From Bradyrhizobium sp. CSS354 (GTDB taxonomy: Bacteria; Pseudomonadota; Alphaproteobacteria; Rhizobiales; Xanthobacteraceae): a DNA stretch of 64,000 nt. The notes beneath the pieces are model-generated. The model saw nothing but the letters and a program-made list of their open reading frames with translations, was not told the DNA's origin and searched no databases. The stretch is taken from positions 62,001 to 126,000 of the forward strand of contig NZ_JAACFU010000013.1 in the NCBI RefSeq assembly GCF_029051725.1, read 5' to 3'. Positions 44,590-50,211 of this stretch are shown piece after piece. Numbering within the stretch: position 1 is the first letter of the stretch; each line of letters opens with the position of its first letter. The position numbers were made by a program, and so were the translations under genes.

Positions 44590-45071
44590 TGCCGTTTTTC
44601 GAGGAGATCGAGGTTGGGCATCGCCGCGAGATCGGCGCCTATACGTTCACGGCGGAGTCGATCAAGACATTCGCCGCAAAATTCGATCCGCAGCGTTTTC
44701 ACCTCGACGACGAGGAGGGCAAGAACTCGCTGTTTGGCGGGCTCGCGGCCTCGGGCTGGCATGTCGGCTCGGCCTGCATGAGCCTGCTTGTCGCCGACGG
44801 CCAGCGTTTGGCGCGGGAAGCCGTTTCGCGCGGCGAGGAGGTCGCGGTGTGGGGCCCATCGCCGGGCTTTCGCGACCTGCGCTGGATCAGGCCGGTGCTC
44901 GCCGGCGACACCGTCACCTACGTCAACGTCGTCATCGACAAGCGCAGCTCCGCCTCGCGACCTGGCTGGGGCATCCTGACCGCGCGCACCACCGGCACCA
45001 ACCAGCGCGGCGAGGACGTCTACGCCATCACCGCCAGTGCCTTCGTGCCGATGCGTGGGAACGGCGGTTAG
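44589..45071 (+). CDS. MaoC-like hotdog dehydratase, second of pair
   Basis: 160 aa, one hotdog domain beginning MPFFEEIEVGHRREIGAYTF. The catalytic region is FDPQRFHLDDEEG, and the sequence GLAASGWHVGSACMSLLV is parallel to GLSGSGWHLCSLMM of the upstream gene, so the pair arose by duplication. The ATG at 44589 is inside the stop of the upstream gene. Substrate unknown. Confidence 0.9.
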   Translation: MPFFEEIEVGHRREIGAYTFTAESIKTFAAKFDPQRFHLDDEEGKNSLFGGLAASGWHVGSACMSLLVADGQRLAREAVSRGEEVAVWGPSPGFRDLRWIRPVLAGDTVTYVNVVIDKRSSASRPGWGILTARTTGTNQRGEDVYAITASAFVPMRGNGG

Positions 45072-45268
45072 ATTCGTTCCAGAATGAACGACGAAAACAG
45101 CGTGCGAGTGTTGCCCCCGCGCTATGGACGCGATTCCGGGTGGCTGCCATAAGCCTGCGCAACATAGTTTCCCGCGAAGCAGTTGGCGGAACCATCGAGT
45201 TGCTAACCAATTATGAACCTGTCGCTGTCTATTTGAACGAACTGGGCAGAGTACAGGGGACGAGGACC

Positions 45269-45415
45269 ATGGCAGACCGCGGCGCACTCAAGCTGGTCGG
45301 ATTCATCTTTGCTACCGCGACGCTGGCCGTGATGCTGGTGGCCGGCATGGTGGTGAAGGGCTATGCCGATGGTGCCTACACCCTGGAAGCTTCGACCGTG
45401 GAAGCCGCCCGGTAA
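45269..45415 (+). CDS. Small single-span membrane protein
   Basis: 48 aa, MADRGALKLVGFIFATATLA onwards, with a single hydrophobic helix at about residues 8-28 and a short polar tail (GAYTLEASTVEAAR). The GGGGACGAGGACC site is well placed before 45269. The gene lies 197 bases downstream of the MaoC pair and may be separate. Family unknown; similar short proteins are common in Bradyrhizobium. Confidence 0.55.
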   Translation: MADRGALKLVGFIFATATLAVMLVAGMVVKGYADGAYTLEASTVEAAR

Positions 45416-45456
45416 GATTTCGTTAACTCCGCGGGGCCGCAACGCGGCCTCCGCCT

Positions 45457-45594
45457 TCAGCGGCTATAGACGAACGCCAATATCGCGATCGCAACCGCCA
45501 GCAATCCGACAAACCGCAACATGATCGTGCCGAACTGGTTCGGCGCGGGCCGCAGCGGTATCGGGTCGGTGGTGTCGGGCCGAATGCTTTCCAT
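45457..45594 (-). CDS. Small C-terminal tail-anchored protein
   Basis: 45 aa: a polar N-terminus (MESIRPDTTDPIPLRP) then a single helix MLRFVGLLAVAIAILAFVYS and a final Arg. The GGGGA site ends about six bases before ATG at 45594. It converges with the small gene at 45269 (41 bases between stops). A compensatory G/C hairpin (GGCCGC-AAC-GCGGCC) in that gap could end both transcripts. No family recognised. Too short to be certain that it is translated. Confidence 0.5.
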   Translation of the reverse strand: MESIRPDTTDPIPLRPAPNQFGTIMLRFVGLLAVAIAILAFVYSR

Positions 45595-45677
45595 GACATG
45601 TCCCCAGGCCCGGCCGCGATGGCAAGGGCGCCTGGCGTTAGTCGCCGCGGGGATGCGGGAAGTTCAAACCCCTCCGC

Positions 45678-45780
45678 TGTCATGCCCCGCGAAAGCGGGG
45701 CATCCAGTAGGCTGCCGCGTCTCGGTGTCACATCACCGCCTCTGGAATACTGGATCATCCGCCTTCGCGGATGATGACGC
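45678..45780. repeat. Palindromic intergenic repeat, family E
   Basis: TGTCATGCCCCGCGAAAGCG forms a hairpin with GGGGCATCCAGTA; the far end TACTGGATCATCCGCCTTCG / CGGATGATGACG forms the second, and TCCAGTA pairs with TACTGGA. One copy here. Confidence 0.83.
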
Positions 45781-45805
45781 TACATTGAGGATGCCCCCCA
45801 GAATC

Positions 45806-45837
45806 AAAACCGCCGCGCCCCTTTCGGAACGCGGCGG
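45806..45837 (-). terminator. Rho-independent terminator of the 140-aa gene
   Basis: On the minus strand CCGCCGCG and CGCGGCGG form a stem (45830-45837 and 45810-45817) followed by TTTTG. It begins 22 bases after the stop of the gene at 45860. Confidence 0.88.
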
Positions 45838-45859
45838 CTGGTGATGCGGAATCTTACGA

Positions 45860-46282
45860 TCAGCTGTTGCGCAGGCCGTCGGCGGCGCGCTTCCACTGCG
45901 AAACGTTGTCGGCGATCATGCGGGTCGACTTCATCGCGGCCTGGCTGAGCTGGGCGTAGCCGGAGATCTCGCGCTGGACGCGCTGGCCTTCGGCATGGAG
46001 CAGGTCGCGCAGGCTCTCGAGCTCGGAAATCAAGTTCTCGATCTCGGCGAGCGAGGTGCCGGCGACGCGCTGGATCAGCGAGTTGACGTTGGTGACGGTG
46101 GCCTCCGCGCTCGGATCGAGCGGCGGTGCGTCCGTGGTCGTCGATGCCGGGCGGCGCAGATAGGCGATGTCGTTGCGGACGAAGTCACGGATGCCGGCTT
46201 CGACTTCCGTCACGGCGGCGAGGTTGGTGTCGATGGTCTCGGTCTCGGTACCTTCGGTCTTTTCCGGACGCATGGCGTTCAT
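45860..46282 (-). CDS. Conserved hypothetical protein, helical
   Basis: 140 aa, no signal peptide or membrane segment. The first 55 residues are Thr/Glu-rich. The rest is strongly helical with heptad pattern: NSLIQRVAGTSLAEIENLIS, ELESLRDLLHAEGQRVQREI, then ISGYAQLSQAAMKSTRMIAD. A coiled-coil dimer is likely. I cannot assign it to a named family. It has its own terminator and stands alone. Confidence 0.78.
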   Translation of the reverse strand: MNAMRPEKTEGTETETIDTNLAAVTEVEAGIRDFVRNDIAYLRRPASTTTDAPPLDPSAEATVTNVNSLIQRVAGTSLAEIENLISELESLRDLLHAEGQRVQREISGYAQLSQAAMKSTRMIADNVSQWKRAADGLRNS

Positions 46283-46526
46283 CGTTGTTCCCCTGTTCGC
46301 GTTGAGCGCAGCGCGAGTGTCCCCCGCACGACGACGTCAGTCTGGGACTAGGGCGTCGGATTTTGGCCGCAACTTGGCCGAGGTGCGGCAAGGGCGGTCC
46401 ATTCGGGGGCTTTGCCGTGGCGTATGGTTACGGGAGTCTGAACGCGGTTGCCGCGCCGAAGTGAATGCGCGGCCCGGTCGGTGCTCGACTCCCTCGTCCC
46501 GCAAGCGGGGCGAGGCGAAAACACGC

Positions 46527-47444
46527 TCACCAGCTCTTCTTGAAACCCGCCGTCAGGCTCTTGTTGATCGCCCCTTGCGAGGTTTCGCCGACCGAGCCGG
46601 AGACGGTGACGTTGTCGAACAGCTTCTGTTCCGCGCCGACCTTGCGCAGCCATTTGTCGTCGGTGGTCGACAGCGACTGGCCCGCGGTGATGCTGGTGCC
46701 GGTGTCGGTGAGAGTGACCTTGGCCGACTGGTCGGTCTCGTAATTGCGCGTGATGTGACCGCCGACGCCGGGGAGCGCCGTGGTGCCCTGCTGGTTGACG
46801 CTGTAGCCGTTCTGGAGTGTCAGCGACGTGTCGCCCGACAGCGGCACCGACTTGATCAGCGACGCCCCGAGCTTGCTCTGTTCGGCGCCGGGATCGACGC
46901 GGGCCTCGACTGCGGTCTTGTCCCAGATCGCGCCCGCGCCCGGCGCGGTCGCGGCCGCCCAGGCGCTGCCGGACGACTGAGGCACGCTGCCGCCATTGGT
47001 GGCCTTCTGCGCCAGCAGCTCGGACATCGTTCGCGGCTCGCTCGTCACCGTCATGTCGGCGCCGATGCGGGCGTCCCAGAATGAGGATACCGACTGCTTC
47101 ACCGTCACCGCCGAGGAGCCGTTGGCGTTGGCGTTCGTTGCCCAGTTCAGCCCGTCCTTGGCGGCGGCCTGGGCGCGCTTCTTGGCGGCGATGATGTCGT
47201 TGAGCGTGCCGGCGTCGATCGCGAGCTGGCCCCAATCGAGCTTGTCGACGTCGATGCCACGGAGCAGGTCGGGGTCGTTGACATCAGGGGCCTCCGCCGT
47301 CTCGGCCTCGTCGTCGGGCGCTGCGGCCGGGCCGGGGGAGAAGGGCGGAATGATCTGCGCCGAAACCGTCAGCACCGATCCCAAGATGAAAGCGGCCGCC
47401 AGCATCGGCAGCCTGGTCCAGCCAAACCCTGTCGCGAATTCCAT
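46527..47444 (-). CDS. Secreted protein of unknown function, C-terminal beta-rich
   Basis: 305 aa. A signal peptide begins at MEFATGFGWTRLPMLAAAFI and ends near VSAQ (about residue 30). The next region is acidic and Pro-rich (AAPDDEAETAEAPDVND), then a helical part (GQLAIDAGTLNDIIAAKKRA). From about residue 120 the chain is rich in Ser, Thr and Gly with alternating polar and aliphatic residues (SLTLQNGYSVNQQG, KVTLTDTGTSITAGQSLS), as in beta-sheet domains. It ends in ...AGFKKSW, aromatic-final like an outer membrane strand. The start at 47444 has AGGA nearby; ATG 47513 is in frame. No family recognised. Confidence 0.77.
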   Translation of the reverse strand: MEFATGFGWTRLPMLAAAFILGSVLTVSAQIIPPFSPGPAAAPDDEAETAEAPDVNDPDLLRGIDVDKLDWGQLAIDAGTLNDIIAAKKRAQAAAKDGLNWATNANANGSSAVTVKQSVSSFWDARIGADMTVTSEPRTMSELLAQKATNGGSVPQSSGSAWAAATAPGAGAIWDKTAVEARVDPGAEQSKLGASLIKSVPLSGDTSLTLQNGYSVNQQGTTALPGVGGHITRNYETDQSAKVTLTDTGTSITAGQSLSTTDDKWLRKVGAEQKLFDNVTVSGSVGETSQGAINKSLTAGFKKSW

Positions 47445-47658
47445 CGTCCTGCCCGTCAGCCCAGTTCCCGCCCAGGATGCGGAACCATCGTTGCGAAATT
47501 GTGGCGGTTCCATCAAACGCGAACCAACGGGCCGCGCGAAAGGCGCGCGCCCGAGGACGAGCTTCTCCACGATTGCATCCGGCGGGGCTGGAGGCCAGGA
47601 CGCGTTGCGGGGAGCATCAGCCATCGGTCCCGAACAGCGGGGCCCGTTGGTGTTCCGT

Positions 47659-48099
47659 TCAGCCGACGCTGGTCATCTTGGGCAGATGAATGGCGCGGCC
47701 GAGTGCCTGCTCGACCAGATCAAACGTGTCGATCAGCACGCGCATGCTGGTGAGCTTGCCCGCCCTGAACTGGGCGAATTGCGCCACCCGCAAGCTGATC
47801 GGCTTGCTGGAATCCAAGGCGGTCAGCGAATAGCGCAGCATCGAGGCGGCGGAACCGACGCCGAGCATGATGCTCTCGCGGTCGAAGCGGCGGACCTGGA
47901 AATTGTCGGCGAACTGGCGGATGACGTCGAGCACGGCGTCCTTGCCTTGGCGCGCGCCGAGGAACGGAAACATGTCGATCGGGCCGTAGAGCGCCCACTC
48001 GACGTCCTCCTCGATCAGGGCCTCGATGTCCTCGAAATGCCGGTCGTTGATCGCGCGATGCAACGCACGCGAGAAACGCCAGAGGCTGTGCTCTGTCAT
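47659..48099 (-). CDS. NTF2-like (SnoaL-type) protein
   Basis: 146 aa. Fold type is NTF2-like: helical start (FSRALHRAINDRHFEDIEAL), DVEWALYGPIDMFPFLGARQG, then strands ending FRAGKLTSMRVLIDTFDLVEQ. Such proteins bind small hydrophobic ligands or act as isomerases. A weak paralogue lies at 48309 on the same strand, sharing the closing motif (TFDLVEQALGRAI versus SYDLVQQVLEREI). Upstream is an AT-rich patch with a GTATAC palindrome. Confidence 0.87.
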   Translation of the reverse strand: MTEHSLWRFSRALHRAINDRHFEDIEALIEEDVEWALYGPIDMFPFLGARQGKDAVLDVIRQFADNFQVRRFDRESIMLGVGSAASMLRYSLTALDSSKPISLRVAQFAQFRAGKLTSMRVLIDTFDLVEQALGRAIHLPKMTSVG

Positions 48100-48308
48100 C
48101 TTGGGCAGTCCTGAAGCTGGCTTGCAAAAAAAACGAAAAACAACCCCAAGCGCACAGGATAAGGTGCCGCGGGGTCGCTCAACTCATTTGTATACGAACA
48201 AAATACGCCAATTCGGCCAAAACGCAATTCACGTTTTTGCAATGCACAATTGATCCCGGCGTGTGAGATTTACAATAGGACCCCGTATTTTTCCGGTCCG
48301 GGCCGGGG

Positions 48309-48761
48309 CTAGCCCCCGTCCACCCGCTCGCCCACGATCAGCGGGCCAATCTCACGTTCCAGCACCTGCTGCACCAGATCGTAGGAGTCGATGATCTCGC
48401 GGATCTGCGCCACCTCCCCGTTGCGGAAAGTGTAGAACACGGCCATGTCGACCTGAATGATGCGGTCGTTGCTGCGCTTCCTGAAGAACACACGTAGATA
48501 GGCCGCGACCGCGTCGCCCTCGGCGACGATCTGCGGCGCCTCGTAGCGGATCTCGGCGTATCGCTCCTGCACGGTGCGCCAGAACTCGCCAAGTTCCTTC
48601 TTGCCGTGGCAGGGGCCCATGTGCGGCAGCACGTCGATCGGCGCGTGGGTGAGAAAGTCGACGTCGTCGGTGCAGCAGGCGAGCGCAGCCTGGAGGTCGC
48701 TGCGCGCAATGGCGTCGAGCAGATGCAGCACGCGCTGGCGATTGAGCTTCTCGACCGTCAT
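48309..48761 (-). CDS. NTF2-like (SnoaL-type) protein
   Basis: 150 aa. The fold elements are VLHLLDAIARSDLQAALACC, DDVDFLTHAPIDVLPHMGPC and HGKKELGEFWRTV, with the sheet IIQVDMAVFYTFRNGEVAQI. The start at 48761 follows GAGGACGGGCGG; a longer frame above it lacks a start. Same family and probably same ancestor as the gene at 47659 (common PIDVLPHMG/PIDMFPFLG). The 210-base gap between the two carries the promoter of the 47659 gene. Confidence 0.87.
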   Translation of the reverse strand: MTVEKLNRQRVLHLLDAIARSDLQAALACCTDDVDFLTHAPIDVLPHMGPCHGKKELGEFWRTVQERYAEIRYEAPQIVAEGDAVAAYLRVFFRKRSNDRIIQVDMAVFYTFRNGEVAQIREIIDSYDLVQQVLEREIGPLIVGERVDGG

Positions 48762-49022
48762 TCCGCCCGTCCTCATTGGCCGTGTGGAGTTGCGCAAGGC
48801 TAACGCGCGGCCTCGGACACCGGCAATCCGCAAAACCACAGGGGATATTGCAGACGATATGACGCGCCAGCGCAATGCCAGGTTCATAGCTGCAATTAAG
48901 GGTTGAGTGACCGCGCGCCTACACGAATTCGCGCGGCTGGCCTGGGCGCAGGAAGCGAACGCGGAACCGGGACGGGCCCGTGCCCGTTGAGATTGCGACA
49001 CCGCATCCGGAGACATCGATCG

Positions 49023-49265
49023 ATGAAATTGCTCGCCGCCATCGCCGCCGCACTTCTCATGCTTGGCGCGACCTCCACCGCCAACGCCAAGGGCTGCCTC
49101 AAGGGCGCCGTCGTCGGCGGCGTCGCCGGCCACTATGCCGGTCATCATGGCGTCCTCGGTGCCGCCGCCGGCTGCCTCTACGGCCGCCATCATGCCAAGG
49201 AGCAGCAAGAGCAGGAGAGGCAGCGGCAACAGCAGAGCCAGGTAAACGGGCAGGGCAAGCTGTAA
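49023..49265 (+). CDS. Small secreted Gly/His-rich protein
   Basis: 80 aa. Signal peptide ends at residue 22 (STANAK). The mature part is glycine-rich with paired histidines (GGVAGHYAGHHGVLGAAAGC, YGRHH) and has two cysteines (CLKGAV, GCLYGRH), which suggests metal binding or a glycine zipper. It ends in an EQQEQERQRQQQSQ stretch that is probably disordered. Family unknown; resembles glycine-zipper domain proteins. Confidence 0.68.
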   Translation: MKLLAAIAAALLMLGATSTANAKGCLKGAVVGGVAGHYAGHHGVLGAAAGCLYGRHHAKEQQEQERQRQQQSQVNGQGKL

Positions 49266-49383
49266 CCCTTGGTCATTCCGGGCGCGCCCCTTGTTCCCGC
49301 AGAGGAAATGGGCGTGACGCATCTCACATCAGGCTTCCCTGATGGCGGCTAGATTCATCCGCATGTCATCAGGGAGACGTGCC

Positions 49384-49770
49384 ATGGCCGCCATCGCCAG
49401 AGTCAGAAAGTCCAGCCTGCACAATGCGGTCGAAGGCCTCGCGCTGACCGCGACGCTGCAAAGCTTCCCGACCTTCGCCGCCGCCGCCTTCCTGCTCAAG
49501 CTGGTCGGCAATCACGACCTGGTCGGCGATCCCGGCGTCGCCATCTTCGTCGCCATCGCCTCGCTCGCCCATGCGCTGCTCGCGGTGACCTTCGAGCCGA
49601 GCTTCCCGCACCTCTTCAAGACCGTCTACGAACCAAAGTTCTTCGAGGCCCATCTGTCGCTCGCCGACAAGATCACGGCCTGGCGCACCCAGCCGGTCGC
49701 CTCGCTGCAACTGATGACCATCGTGCTGCTGCTGTCGGTGATGGCGGTAGTGACGGCGAGCGTGGGGTAA
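49384..49770 (+). CDS. Small membrane protein, first of tandem paralogues
   Basis: 128 aa with about three hydrophobic segments: ATLQSFPTFAAAAFLLKLVG, IFVAIASLAHALLAVTF and LMTIVLLLSVMAVVTA. The gene opens with GGGAG eight bases before the ATG. It shares with the next gene EGLALTATLQSFPTFAAAA and the block YEPKFFEAHLSLADKI. No named domain recognised. The two genes are seven bases apart and surely form one transcript. Confidence 0.76.
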   Translation: MAAIARVRKSSLHNAVEGLALTATLQSFPTFAAAAFLLKLVGNHDLVGDPGVAIFVAIASLAHALLAVTFEPSFPHLFKTVYEPKFFEAHLSLADKITAWRTQPVASLQLMTIVLLLSVMAVVTASVG

Positions 49771-49777
49771 TCGCATT

Positions 49778-50143
49778 ATGCCCTTCATCACCGCGTCGAA
49801 ATCCGGCGCGCTCAACTGGCTCGAAGGCTTTGCGCTCACCACAATCCTTCAGGGCTTCCCGATCTTCGCCGCGGCGTCGCTGATGGTGAAGCTGCTGGGA
49901 CATGACCGCGGTGGCAATCATGTCCTCACCATCGCGATGGCGTCGATCTTCTACAGCTGTCTCGCCATCTGGGCGGGATCGACATTCCCGAGATTCGCAA
50001 AGAACGCCTACGAACCGCTGTTCTTCGACGCCAGCCTGTCCTTCTCCGACAAGATCGCCTGCTGGCGCGCCAAGCCGGCGACCTCGATGCAGCTGGTGGC
50101 CTCAGTGCTGCTGCTGTCGCTGCTGGCGGCAAGCGTGGTGTGA
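49778..50143 (+). CDS. Small membrane protein, second of tandem paralogues
   Basis: 121 aa, same topology as the preceding gene: EGFALTTILQGFPIFAAAS, IAMASIFYSCLAIWAG and LVASVLLLSLLAASVV, with YEPLFFDASLSFSDKI. Identity to its neighbour is around one third to one half by eye. The N-terminus is shorter. Unknown function; the pair may form a heteromer. Confidence 0.76.
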   Translation: MPFITASKSGALNWLEGFALTTILQGFPIFAAASLMVKLLGHDRGGNHVLTIAMASIFYSCLAIWAGSTFPRFAKNAYEPLFFDASLSFSDKIACWRAKPATSMQLVASVLLLSLLAASVV

Positions 50144-50211
50144 GTTCGCGTTCTGATCCTTCTCGGACGCCGCCACTAATAACCATGGGCGGCGCCGGCG
50201 CTCTGCGCCCT

